Part shown: piece after piece, positions 46,289 to 54,554 of the stretch
How the letters are laid out: every line of letters starts with the position of its first letter
Numbering within the stretch: position 1 is the first letter of the stretch
Source: an uncultured Pelagibacteraceae bacterium
GTDB lineage: Bacteria > Pseudomonadota > Alphaproteobacteria > Pelagibacterales > Pelagibacteraceae
Length of the DNA stretch: 64,000 nt
Direction of reading: 5' to 3'
NCBI GenBank assembly: GCA_902569405.1
Contig: CACFTX010000002.1
Span: forward strand, 88,803-152,802
Notes under the pieces: model-generated
The model's input: only the letters and a program-made list of their open reading frames with translations
What the model was told of the DNA's origin: nothing
The model's database searches: none
Program-made: the position numbers and the translations under genes

Positions 46289-48565
46289 TTAATGACTTTT
46301 CCTAAATGAAGATTGAAAGATAGATATAATTAAAGAAGTAATTCCATAAGCAAGCAAAATTAAAACTGTAACAAATAACAATACTAAAAATTTATTAACA
46401 ACTTTATCTGCAACTGCACTTTCAATTTCTTCTTTTAACTCCTTATTTTCTATTTCTAAAAGTTTATTTTTAAAAATTTCCTTTTCTAGTTTTATTTTTT
46501 CGTTTTCCTTTAGCAATTCAACAATTAATCTCTTGCTAGTTTTATTTTCTTCAATTGTTTTTGCATATAACGATTTTAATTTTTCATTTTCAGCTTTTAA
46601 TTTTGTGTTTTGAGCTTTTATTTGTTCATTTATCTCTTTAAGCTTGCCAAACTCTAATAAATTCTCATCGATGTTTATGCTCGCTGTCTTCAAGTCTTTT
46701 GTTGATTTCTTGCTTGTATCTTTTGTTGTAGACTCTCCAAATGATTTAGTTAATGAAACAGCTGCAATTTGATTAATTAAGCCATCTTCATTGCCATACA
46801 TTAAATCTAGATCAAAGTTGATATCTTCAGTTTTTTTTGCAAAAGAAACACCAGCAAAGTATCCAGTTGTCATTTCATTAGCAGGAGATACATTTTTATT
46901 TTCTCCATCTGCTTTTATCTTTATAGAATTGTTAAGATTATTATTTATATTAATTCCCGCATAAGGCTGAATAACAAAACCTTTTCCAAGTCCTTCCACA
47001 TATCTTACTTCAAATCCTGCACCAAGTACTTGTTCTATTGCTTCATCGACTGATAAATCACCCTCACTAAATTTTGCAAGATATTCAGGAAACCTTTGCA
47101 CTCCTAAAGTTGACTGAACACTTAAGTTTAACTTACTATCTTCACTTGTTTTTATTTCTTTTCCAAGCTTTGTATTAAACCCAGCAAATTCAGATAATAA
47201 ATTTGTGCTTATTTTTGTTTTTGTATCTGTATCAAAATCAGTAACAGTTAGATCGTTCAAACCAATCATAGGGGTGAAGGATGCTTTAAATCCATTATTT
47301 TCATAAACACTCTTTAAACCTAATGCAAAGTTATCTCCTCCTAGGAATTCACCATTGTCAAAGTCACCATCTTGTCTTGTATAACCTAGAAAAATATTAT
47401 TTCTTATATCTCCTAAAATAAAAGGACTTAACTGACCAACAACACCTGACATTTCTCCTTTATAAGTCCCATCTCTTTTTTGTGTGCTATGAAATATTTT
47501 AAACATTTTATCTTCAGGGAAATGCCAATTAATATAGTTTGCTGCATCAAACAAACCTCTAAGCTTAGTTAAAACATTTTCGCTTCTGTATTTTGGATTG
47601 TCTTGAGCTATCTCAAGATCTTCACCAAGTATTGTGAGAACTCCATCTCCAAGAGTAGTATCACCCTCACCACTATCTAAGTTTTCACTTGTAATTGAGT
47701 AAGTATCATTTCCTGTGAGGTTATTTACAATTGTAAGATTGTCCTTATTGTAAATTGTTACTGTAGTATCTCTTTTAATATCTGGTTCTAAAACTAATTG
47801 TACAGTTGTATCATTTAGTTCAATTCCATTGTTAAAGCTTCCTTCTCCACTAATCTTGATTGTAGTTGTGGCTGTACCGGAAGCATCATCAGCAACTAAA
47901 ATATCTTTAGCAGTGCCATGTCCAGAAATTGTTCCTGAGTTGATTATAGTTGAAGTAGTTTCATCATTAGTATAAATCGCTGGCCTATCATCTCCTATAG
48001 TTTCAATTGTTCCAGAGTTTGTAATAGTTACAGCTCCTGTTGAACCTGCGGTACAAATTGCACAAAGTGCTTCCACATTACTTTGACTGACACTTACTCC
48101 TCTCATTCTAATTGTTCCTGAATTTGTAATATTTACAATTGAAGTGCTTGCCCCCCAATTATTAATTGTACCGTGTGTTTTAGAAATTATAGTTCCCGCA
48201 TTTGTAAGAGTGAATGTGCCGTCGGAACCTTTATAATCAATAGTACAACATCCTCCTGTTGATTGCATTATGCCTGTACTTTTATTATCAATAGTAGCAT
48301 CCGTTGTATTTCGCATATGAAGTGTGAAATGGTTATTATTAGTTATAGTTCCGTGATTTGTTATTTTTACATTGTCATCGTTAACTGCATACACAGCATA
48401 TTTACCATTTCTATTTAGGGTCACACCTTGATTAATAGTTAATTCATCATCTGAATCACATAAGAGTTGAGTAGTTGAGTCCGAAGTTAAAGTGGTATCA
48501 CAACTCGCCCAAGCAGAACCGCTATAAAAAAGTAAAACTAGAACTAAAAGTATCAATCTTTTCAT
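46289..48565 (-). CDS. Autotransporter-like surface protein with C-terminal coiled coil and membrane helix
   Basis: A 758-residue protein. Signal peptide (MKRLILLVLVLLFYSGSAWA), then a passenger of about 300 residues with repeated ITNSGTI/ITNHGTI strands typical of a beta-helix. Next, a region resembling an autotransporter beta-barrel, about residues 345-605 (SGVVGQLSPFILGDIRNNIFLGYTRQDGD ... AAVSLTKSFG). Instead of ending there, it continues with a Ser/Lys/Thr linker, a coiled coil (about 630-715, KLKEINEQIKAQNTKLKAENEKLKS) and a membrane helix (about 722-745, FLVLLFVTVLILLAYGITSLIISIF) ending RKSH. The gene is divergent from a winged-helix regulator. Passenger function unknown. Confidence 0.75.
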   Translation of the reverse strand: MKRLILLVLVLLFYSGSAWASCDTTLTSDSTTQLLCDSDDELTINQGVTLNRNGKYAVYAVNDDNVKITNHGTITNNNHFTLHMRNTTDATIDNKSTGIMQSTGGCCTIDYKGSDGTFTLTNAGTIISKTHGTINNWGASTSIVNITNSGTIRMRGVSVSQSNVEALCAICTAGSTGAVTITNSGTIETIGDDRPAIYTNDETTSTIINSGTISGHGTAKDILVADDASGTATTTIKISGEGSFNNGIELNDTTVQLVLEPDIKRDTTVTIYNKDNLTIVNNLTGNDTYSITSENLDSGEGDTTLGDGVLTILGEDLEIAQDNPKYRSENVLTKLRGLFDAANYINWHFPEDKMFKIFHSTQKRDGTYKGEMSGVVGQLSPFILGDIRNNIFLGYTRQDGDFDNGEFLGGDNFALGLKSVYENNGFKASFTPMIGLNDLTVTDFDTDTKTKISTNLLSEFAGFNTKLGKEIKTSEDSKLNLSVQSTLGVQRFPEYLAKFSEGDLSVDEAIEQVLGAGFEVRYVEGLGKGFVIQPYAGININNNLNNSIKIKADGENKNVSPANEMTTGYFAGVSFAKKTEDINFDLDLMYGNEDGLINQIAAVSLTKSFGESTTKDTSKKSTKDLKTASINIDENLLEFGKLKEINEQIKAQNTKLKAENEKLKSLYAKTIEENKTSKRLIVELLKENEKIKLEKEIFKNKLLEIENKELKEEIESAVADKVVNKFLVLLFVTVLILLAYGITSLIISIFQSSFRKSH

Positions 48566-48668
48566 AATTTTTAATTAGATTAGCTTATTAAACCCACATT
48601 AGGGAAAAAGATTGATTATACCTATTTTAGGTTGTAATCTGCCTAGTATAGGGAGACTAAAAACTACA

Positions 48669-49214
48669 ATGAGCAATGAAAAAACCAGAATAGGTATTAG
48701 TAAAATCATTTCTTTAGAAGCAGCATCAAAAGCAATGGGATCAAAGGAGCCCCTTTTTTCAAAAGGACTTTACCACTGGGTAATGTTTGTTCTCTCTTTA
48801 TATACAAGAGTACGTGAAAAATTAAATATAGACTACGAATCTTTTGTAATACTTCAAGTAGTTGTTAGTCATTCACTTTATGAAATAAATAAATCTGGAG
48901 ACAAAACATTTACAGAGCTTGAAGAACAAATGTCAAGGATAACACAAAAAAAAAATATAAAGACTAGCAAATTAACTTTTGCAAGTATCGCAGAAGTTTT
49001 GCAGCTTCCAAGAGAAACAGTAAGAAGAAAAGTAATTTCTTTAAGTAAAAAAGATATTTTAACTTTTAATACTTATGGTGGGATCAAACTTGGACCGTCT
49101 TACAAAACAATTTACAAAGAATTTGTAAGTCAAACTACTTTAGATTTAAGTTCTTTGATGAAGAAGTGGGAAAAGTCAGGCGCATTAAAAACATTATTGG
49201 AGTTAGATAAATAA
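48669..49214 (+). CDS. Winged-helix DNA-binding regulator
   Basis: The ORF opens at 48612, but the ATG at 48669 (MSNEKTRIGISKII) is preferred because the upstream residues look unlike a protein start; this gives 181 residues. The C-terminal part holds a helix-turn-helix of the Crp/MarR-type winged fold: LTFASIAEVLQLPRETVRRKVISLSKKDILTF, about residues 110-140. No cyclic-nucleotide domain is seen; the N-terminal half is helical. It is divergent from the autotransporter gene and 2 bases upstream of an MFS gene, so it probably controls one or both, and is a candidate to bind the nearby repeat array. Family not identified. Confidence 0.7.
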   Translation: MSNEKTRIGISKIISLEAASKAMGSKEPLFSKGLYHWVMFVLSLYTRVREKLNIDYESFVILQVVVSHSLYEINKSGDKTFTELEEQMSRITQKKNIKTSKLTFASIAEVLQLPRETVRRKVISLSKKDILTFNTYGGIKLGPSYKTIYKEFVSQTTLDLSSLMKKWEKSGALKTLLELDK

Positions 49215-49216
49215 TT

Positions 49217-50446
49217 ATGAGCAAATTCTTTTATGGACTGTATGATTTAGCAAACTCTGCTTACACAATGATCATTATAACATTTGTAACGTCAGCTTAC
49301 TTTGCAAATCAAATTGTTGGCAACCCACAACTAGGTGCAGCATACTGGCAATGGACCGCGGGACTTTGTGGAATTGTAATTGCAATCACTGGACCGTTCA
49401 TTGGAGCACTAGCTGACAAAAAACCAAAAGGAAAAATAAATTTCTTACAATTTTTTACTTTACTTTGCATTCTAACAACTTGTTTGTTTTGGTTTGCTAA
49501 ACCAAACCCAAATTATATTTTATTTACTTTAATTATTTTTTTTATTTCAAACTACTGTTACGAAGTTGGAACAATATTTTACAATTCATTATTAAAAAAA
49601 TGTTCAGATGAAAATAATATTGGAAAAACTTCTGGGTTCGCATTTGCATTAGGTTACATTGGATCGATACCAATACTATTATTGGTTTTGTATTTTTTTA
49701 TTTTACCAGAAACAATTCCTTTCGGTTTAGATAAAAATAATTTCGAACATACAAGATTCATTCCATTAATTGTTGCGTTCTGGTTTTTTATTTTTTCTTT
49801 ACCAATGATTAATTATTTTAAAAAAAAAATATCTTATGAAGAAAATAATGACACAACACCAGTGGTTAAAAAAATTATTGAAATAATTTGGCAAAATAAA
49901 TTTACATCAGTTGGAAAATTTCTTTTAGCAAGAATGATTTATTCTGATGCGTTAATTGTATTGATCGCGGGTGGAGGCGTTTATGCTTCAGGAGTTTTTA
50001 ATTTTACCTCAAGTGATTTATTAACACTTGCAATCGCCGGAAACATTGTTGCATTCCTCGGGGTTTTAATTGGTGGATACTTAAATGATAAATTTTCTTC
50101 TAAAACAATTATTTTATTCTGTATTGCTGTACTAACATGCACAGTTGTCTATGGATCACTGATTGCTCAAACGAAAAGTGAATTCTTTTATAATGTAATG
50201 GTAATTTCTTTTTTTATTGGCTCTATTCAAAGTGCAAGCCGTGTAATGATGACAAAACTATTATCTAAAACAGATTTAGGAAAAGGTTTTGGTTTGTTTA
50301 GCTTTTCTGGAAGAGTTACTGCTTTTGCAGGACCATTAATGGTTGGAACTTTAACTTATTTATATTCTCAAAGAATTGGTTTCTTATCTGTGTCATTTTT
50401 TTTTGTTGTAGGATTTTTATTAATGATTTCAGTTAAAAATGTTTAA
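49217..50446 (+). CDS. MFS permease, UMF1/Atg22-like
   Basis: A 409-residue polytopic membrane protein with about 12 helices. It opens FFYGLYDLANSAYTMIIITFVTSAYFANQIVG, the signature of the UMF1 (Atg22-like) branch of the major facilitator superfamily, and has GPFIGALADKKPKGKINFLQ, the A-type loop between helices 2 and 3. FIGSIQSASRVMMTKLLSKTDLGKGFGLFSFSGRVTAFAGP matches the second half. Atg22-type proteins export amino acids; the substrate here cannot be told. Immediately downstream of the regulator. The 548-base repeat-bearing region follows. Confidence 0.85.
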   Translation: MSKFFYGLYDLANSAYTMIIITFVTSAYFANQIVGNPQLGAAYWQWTAGLCGIVIAITGPFIGALADKKPKGKINFLQFFTLLCILTTCLFWFAKPNPNYILFTLIIFFISNYCYEVGTIFYNSLLKKCSDENNIGKTSGFAFALGYIGSIPILLLVLYFFILPETIPFGLDKNNFEHTRFIPLIVAFWFFIFSLPMINYFKKKISYEENNDTTPVVKKIIEIIWQNKFTSVGKFLLARMIYSDALIVLIAGGGVYASGVFNFTSSDLLTLAIAGNIVAFLGVLIGGYLNDKFSSKTIILFCIAVLTCTVVYGSLIAQTKSEFFYNVMVISFFIGSIQSASRVMMTKLLSKTDLGKGFGLFSFSGRVTAFAGPLMVGTLTYLYSQRIGFLSVSFFFVVGFLLMISVKNV

Positions 50447-50530
50447 TTGTTTTAAAAAATAATATTTTAAATATTTTTCTATTAAGAATTGAATTTTTTA
50501 AAAATTTAGTCCAAATTTTAATTTTTTGTT

Positions 50531-50544
50531 ATACAACTTATAAT
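50531..50544 (+). promoter_or_regulatory. ATACAACTTATAAT element, upstream copy
   Basis: A 14-base sequence with a perfect TATAAT -10-like hexamer at its 3' end, repeated exactly at 50906-50919. It lies about 85 bases after the MFS stop. No well-spaced -35 is evident. It may be a distal promoter or part of the repeat structure. Confidence 0.35.
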
Positions 50545-50626
50545 ATTTGTCAAATTTAGGTGTGCAAAAGGTAAAAATTCTACAATTTTTAGTTTAAAAT
50601 ATTATTTATTAAAAATATTTATTAAA

Positions 50627-50975
50627 CTCTAACACAATTATTATTTACTCTAACACAAATTATCTATTTGAGATTGAAAAATTAAAAAACGTTGATTTTA
50701 CTATCTTTTTTAAAAAAATATAAATTTTATAAACTCTAACACAAATGAAAAAAATTTAAAAAGTTTAAGTTGTGTTAGAGTTTTTCCTTTTTGTGTTAGA
50801 GATTTGATAAAATTGATAAAAAAAAAGTTTTTTTATCTAAAATAAGTAAAACCAATATAAGTATTGATTTTACTAATTAAATTGACTTTTTAACCTAATT
50901 TGAGCATACAACTTATAATTATGTGTTAGACAATTTTATAATTTGTGTTAGAGATTTGAATGTTTTGTGTTAGAG
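50627..50975. repeat. Array of eight 11-bp motifs (CTCTAACACAA / TTGTGTTAGAG) upstream of pilMN
   Basis: The non-coding interval 50447-50994 contains seven perfect copies and one degenerate copy of an 11-mer. CTCTAACACAA is at 50627, 50648 and 50734; its reverse complement TTGTGTTAGAG is at 50770, 50791, 50943 and 50965; ATGTGTTAGAC is at 50921. Neighbours within groups start 21, 21, 22 and 22 bases apart, two helical turns. The left group faces one way and the right group the other. The last copy ends 19 bases before the pilMN ATG. This resembles an iterated operator or iteron cluster, not a coding remnant. The rest of the interval is featureless AT-rich DNA. Confidence 0.85.
50906..50919 (+). 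promoter_or_regulatory. Likely pilMN promoter (-10 TATAAT within ATACAACTTATAAT)
   Basis: Second exact copy of the 14-base element; its TATAAT lies 75 bases before the pilMN start. The three right-most 11-bp motifs (50921, 50943, 50965) begin right after it and would cover the transcription start and 5' leader, so a bound protein could block or modulate this promoter. The best -35 match (TTGACT at 50882) is too far upstream (26 bases), which suggests activator dependence or a wrong assignment. Confidence 0.4.
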
Positions 50976-50994
50976 AAAATATATTTTATTTAAA

Positions 50995-53349
50995 ATGAGC
51001 GACGAAGATAAAGATAATATAAATAAAGAGGCTGACGTTAAGGTAGATGAAAATCAACCTGTAGACGAAAATAAGCCTACTGAACCAGAAACTGTTCAAA
51101 GCTCTGGGACACCAGAAGATAATAAAGAGAAATCTCAATCAGAAGGAGAATCCTCAACTAATATTAATGAAAAAACTGAATCTTCTACAGAAACAGGTGA
51201 GGAAGTTGAAAAAAGTTCTGAAAATAAGAAAGAGCATGAGGTAATTCATAAAAAAGATGGCAGGCTACATATATATGTAAGACAAGATAAGTATAAAGGT
51301 GAGTTAAAATCAAAAAATTGGGTTGGTAGACTTTATATTGATGGAAAGCAAAAGATTTCTTCATCAGGAACTCCAAATATTGAAGAAGCAATACCAATAT
51401 TAGAGAAATGGTTTGATGATATTCAGGCAAATAAAGAAAAAGAGACTGTAGCTCCCCCAGAAACAACCGAACCACCAAAAGAAGAGCAACCTTCACCAAC
51501 GCCACCACCGGTTACAGAAGCACCTAAAGAAGTTGCACCTGTTGTACAGAAAACTCCAGAACCTGTGGCATCACCAACAGCAAGCAATGAACCAACGGAA
51601 ACAAAAATCGCTTCAAGCTTTTTAGATAAGTTAAAAAATATTAAATTAAAAAAACCATCCTTTGCTGGTGGTATTAAAATGCCAAAAGCACCTGCGATGG
51701 GCAAAGGTAATTTTAAAAGTAAATTAGATAATTTTTTTAAATCTAAATTAGGAAAAGCTACCGCCCAAGGAGAAGAAATACTTGGAGTAGAGATTACAAA
51801 TAAAGAAATAAGACTTGCTCAAATATCAGCCAATAAAGCTAATCAGTGGGTATTAGAAAAATTTTATGTTCATAAAGTGGACTTACCGGACGACGCAGTT
51901 GTTTTAGAGAATGCAGATAAACTAGGTGGAGAGTTATCGATTGCAATTCAAAAATCAAAAATCACAACTCCTAATGCAGCAATTGCTATTCCTGTAACAA
52001 GTGCAATTATTAGAGTTGTTACAGCACCTTTAATGAAAGATGAAGAGCTGCAAAAAGCTATTGAAACAAATTCACTTTGGGAAAATTTAGTTCAATTAAC
52101 AGACAACTTGGATGATTATTCAATATTCCATCAAGTAATAAATAGAAATCAAAAAGAAAACACGATGGATATTTTATTTGTTGCATCAAAACTTGCAGAT
52201 ATAAATAGCTATACATCAATTATAAAATCTAGTGGACTTAATGCAGTTATAATTGACGTAAAATGTTTTGCATTAAAGTCTGCAGTTGATCAAATAAATC
52301 AAATTTCAAAAAAAGTAGAAGATGCAAATTTAACCGCTGTTTTGGAATTTGGTCTTGATGAAAATTATCTTATGATTTTATATGATAACAACCCAATAAT
52401 TACTGATATATTTTTAAGGGGCCAAGATAGACAAATATTAAAACAGTCAGAAAATCAAGAAGAGAAAGAAGGATTAGTTAGAAGGTTTGTTACACAAGTA
52501 AAACAAGCGGTTCAAGATTTTGAAACAAAATATGAAAAAAGAATTAGAAATATAAAAGTTGTTTCAGATTTAGAAAATATTGAAGATTATTTATCTATTT
52601 TTAGAAAAAATCTTGTAAATATTGGTTTTAAAACATTTGATCCAATTGATGGTTTAAAAATTCCTCAGCAACTAGAACAACAAATAAACCAAACAAATAG
52701 GTCATACCTTTCAACAGTTGTAGGACTTGCATTTAGAAAGTTAGATGTATTTGGATATTACAAATTTGTTACAGCGGTAAAAAACATAAACTTACTACCA
52801 AACAGACAAGGAATGGCTAAGCAAAAGAAAATGAAAGCGATTTCAAATTTTGCATTTAAAGGGTTTGTTGGTGGAGTGGTTGGGATCTACGTTATATTAT
52901 TTGCATTATCTTTTTGGAATATTCATTCATACAATCAAAAATTAAAAGACTATCCAAAAGTAAAGAAAATTCATTCAGAAAAAGCTAAGGAAAACAAGGC
53001 AGTCTCAAAAGAATTAAAATTAATAACAACTGCTTTAAAATTAAGTAGTAGTTTGAAATCGAATAAAGATTTGAGTTATAGAATTTTGGCACAAATTGCT
53101 TCAAGCGTTCCAAAAAGAGTAAGATTTGATGAAGTTAAATATAATGGAAAGACAAAAGTTACAATTCAAGGAGTTGCAGCGAGTGATCAAGATATATTAA
53201 AATTTATAAAAAATTTAAGCAAACAAACATATGTTAAACAAGCATCATTATCTTCTATGAAGCTTCCAAGAAAATCAGCATCAGGAATAACAATGAAAGG
53301 ATTTAGAATCTTTGTTGTGATTGATCCAAAAGGAAAAAGCAAAGGATAA
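50995..53349 (+). CDS. pilMN: PilM-PilN fusion protein with extra N-terminal domain
   Basis: A 784-residue protein combining two usually separate alignment-complex subunits. Residues 1-80 are acidic and disordered. Residues about 86-145 form a small predicted beta-beta-beta-alpha unit (GRLHIYVRQ, NWVGRLYIDGKQK, SGTPNIEEAIPILEKWFDDI) recalling the N-terminal DNA-binding modules of integrases. A Pro-rich linker (PPPVTEAPKEVAP) follows, then PilM, an actin-like cytoplasmic protein (EILGVEITNKEIRLAQIS, about 261 onward). PilN begins at INLLPNRQGMAKQKK (about 598), the motif that normally binds PilM, followed by a membrane helix (about 620-641) and a periplasmic ferredoxin-like part. Heads the pilMN-O-P-Q-B-C operon. 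Confidence 0.88.
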   Translation: MSDEDKDNINKEADVKVDENQPVDENKPTEPETVQSSGTPEDNKEKSQSEGESSTNINEKTESSTETGEEVEKSSENKKEHEVIHKKDGRLHIYVRQDKYKGELKSKNWVGRLYIDGKQKISSSGTPNIEEAIPILEKWFDDIQANKEKETVAPPETTEPPKEEQPSPTPPPVTEAPKEVAPVVQKTPEPVASPTASNEPTETKIASSFLDKLKNIKLKKPSFAGGIKMPKAPAMGKGNFKSKLDNFFKSKLGKATAQGEEILGVEITNKEIRLAQISANKANQWVLEKFYVHKVDLPDDAVVLENADKLGGELSIAIQKSKITTPNAAIAIPVTSAIIRVVTAPLMKDEELQKAIETNSLWENLVQLTDNLDDYSIFHQVINRNQKENTMDILFVASKLADINSYTSIIKSSGLNAVIIDVKCFALKSAVDQINQISKKVEDANLTAVLEFGLDENYLMILYDNNPIITDIFLRGQDRQILKQSENQEEKEGLVRRFVTQVKQAVQDFETKYEKRIRNIKVVSDLENIEDYLSIFRKNLVNIGFKTFDPIDGLKIPQQLEQQINQTNRSYLSTVVGLAFRKLDVFGYYKFVTAVKNINLLPNRQGMAKQKKMKAISNFAFKGFVGGVVGIYVILFALSFWNIHSYNQKLKDYPKVKKIHSEKAKENKAVSKELKLITTALKLSSSLKSNKDLSYRILAQIASSVPKRVRFDEVKYNGKTKVTIQGVAASDQDILKFIKNLSKQTYVKQASLSSMKLPRKSASGITMKGFRIFVVIDPKGKSKG

Positions 53350-53352
53350 AAA

Positions 53353-54042
53353 ATGGATTTAAAAAATATAGATTTAAAAAACTTAAATATTGAAGATATA
53401 AAAAAGAAAATTTTACAATTTGCTGACAAAAAAACTTTAATTAAAATTGCTATTTCAGCTGGAGCAATAATTATTTTTCTAATAATTTATTATTCTATTT
53501 TAAATCCTCTAGTTAATAAAAAGAAAATGCAACTAGATAAAATGAATAAAAAGAAACAAGAAACTGCACAATTTATAAGTGAAATTAAATCTAAGAGAAA
53601 CAAGATTAAAAAACTTACACCAAAGTACGAAAAATATTCCACACTATTTCACTCAAAGGCAGAAGTTGAAGGCCTGTATGAAACTTTAAGTTATTATGCA
53701 GGACTAAATGATTTGGTGATTTCAAAAATAGAAAAAAAGAAACCAAAAGGAGTAAGCAAAGCAGACGCATTAGCAAGTGCTTCTAAAGACAAAAAGAAGA
53801 AAAAGAAGAAAAAGAAGAAAAAAGCAACCAAGAAGAAAAGCTCTAAAAACATGGCTTACTATAAAATACCAGTTACTTTTGAAATAACAGGTAACTTTTT
53901 GGGTTATATTAAGTTTAAACGAGCATTATCATTGTCACAAAAGATGCTAAATTTTGACAAGGAGTCTATCAAAGTGGTAAAAGGTAATACAACCGGAGCG
54001 ATAAAAGTTAAAGGAACTTTAACGATAGTAGGGATTGACTGA
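53353..54042 (+). CDS. pilO: Pilus alignment protein PilO with lysine-rich insert
   Basis: Bitopic inner-membrane protein that pairs with PilN. The 229 residues comprise a basic cytoplasmic N-terminus, a membrane helix at about residues 30-50 (IAISAGAIIIFLIIYYSILNP), a coiled coil (KKKMQLDKMNKKKQETAQFISEIKSKRNKIKKL), and the PilO periplasmic fold (YYKIPVTFEITGNFLGYIKFKRALSLSQKMLNFDKESI). Between them lies an insert of about 20 residues that is nearly all lysine (KDKKKKKKKKKKKATKKKSS), encoded by repeating AAGAAA units. Follows pilMN by 3 bases and overlaps pilP by 1. Confidence 0.88.
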   Translation: MDLKNIDLKNLNIEDIKKKILQFADKKTLIKIAISAGAIIIFLIIYYSILNPLVNKKKMQLDKMNKKKQETAQFISEIKSKRNKIKKLTPKYEKYSTLFHSKAEVEGLYETLSYYAGLNDLVISKIEKKKPKGVSKADALASASKDKKKKKKKKKKKATKKKSSKNMAYYKIPVTFEITGNFLGYIKFKRALSLSQKMLNFDKESIKVVKGNTTGAIKVKGTLTIVGID

Positions 54043-54554
54043 TGAATAATAAAATTTTGATTTTAATTTTGATTGTTATTTTTAGTATAAACAATGTCAT
54101 TGCTGACAATCATGATGTTGGTGAGAAAGACATACTAGAAAAAGCAAAAGAAATTAATGAAAAAATAAAAAAACAACAGGCTGAAAAACAATCAACTATT
54201 AGCGCAGAAATAGGAGGAGAAGAACCATTACCTTTAAACGATCCTTTCGTTGGAGATGCATCCCTTGGAGGAGCAACTACAATGTCAGTTGGTGCAGCAT
54301 CAGGTGAAGAAAGAAGTGAAATGAGTTTATATAATTTTAAACTTGTAGCTATTATGACAGGAGAATATGAAAGCTTTGTCTCTTTGATTAATGCAACGGG
54401 CGAAATAGTTACCCTACAAATGAACGAAGAATTAAGTCCCGGAGTTAAACTGATAGGATTAAATCCTGGAAGAGCTGTATTTGAAAAAGGTCCAGAATCT
54501 TTTCTAGTTATAAATTTTAAAAATCAAATCAAAGAAACATCGGAGCCATTTTAA
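54042..54554 (+). CDS. pilP: Pilus alignment protein PilP
   Basis: A 170-residue periplasmic protein linking PilN/O to the secretin. It has an N-terminal signal peptide or anchor (ILILILIVIFSINNVIA). No lipobox cysteine is seen, although PilP is often a lipoprotein. A charged helical linker (ILEKAKEINEKIKKQQAEKQ) leads to NDPFVGDASLGG and then the PilP beta-sandwich: LYNFKLVAIMTGEYESFVSLINATGEIVTLQMNEELSPGVKLIGLNPGRAVF, matching the family pattern. Identification is by this core and its place before pilQ. Confidence 0.82.
   Translation: MNNKILILILIVIFSINNVIADNHDVGEKDILEKAKEINEKIKKQQAEKQSTISAEIGGEEPLPLNDPFVGDASLGGATTMSVGAASGEERSEMSLYNFKLVAIMTGEYESFVSLINATGEIVTLQMNEELSPGVKLIGLNPGRAVFEKGPESFLVINFKNQIKETSEPF

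Noticed and set aside
50627-50975. CRISPR array
   Set aside because: The repeat unit is only 11 bp, orientations are mixed, spacing is irregular between groups, and there are no cas genes.
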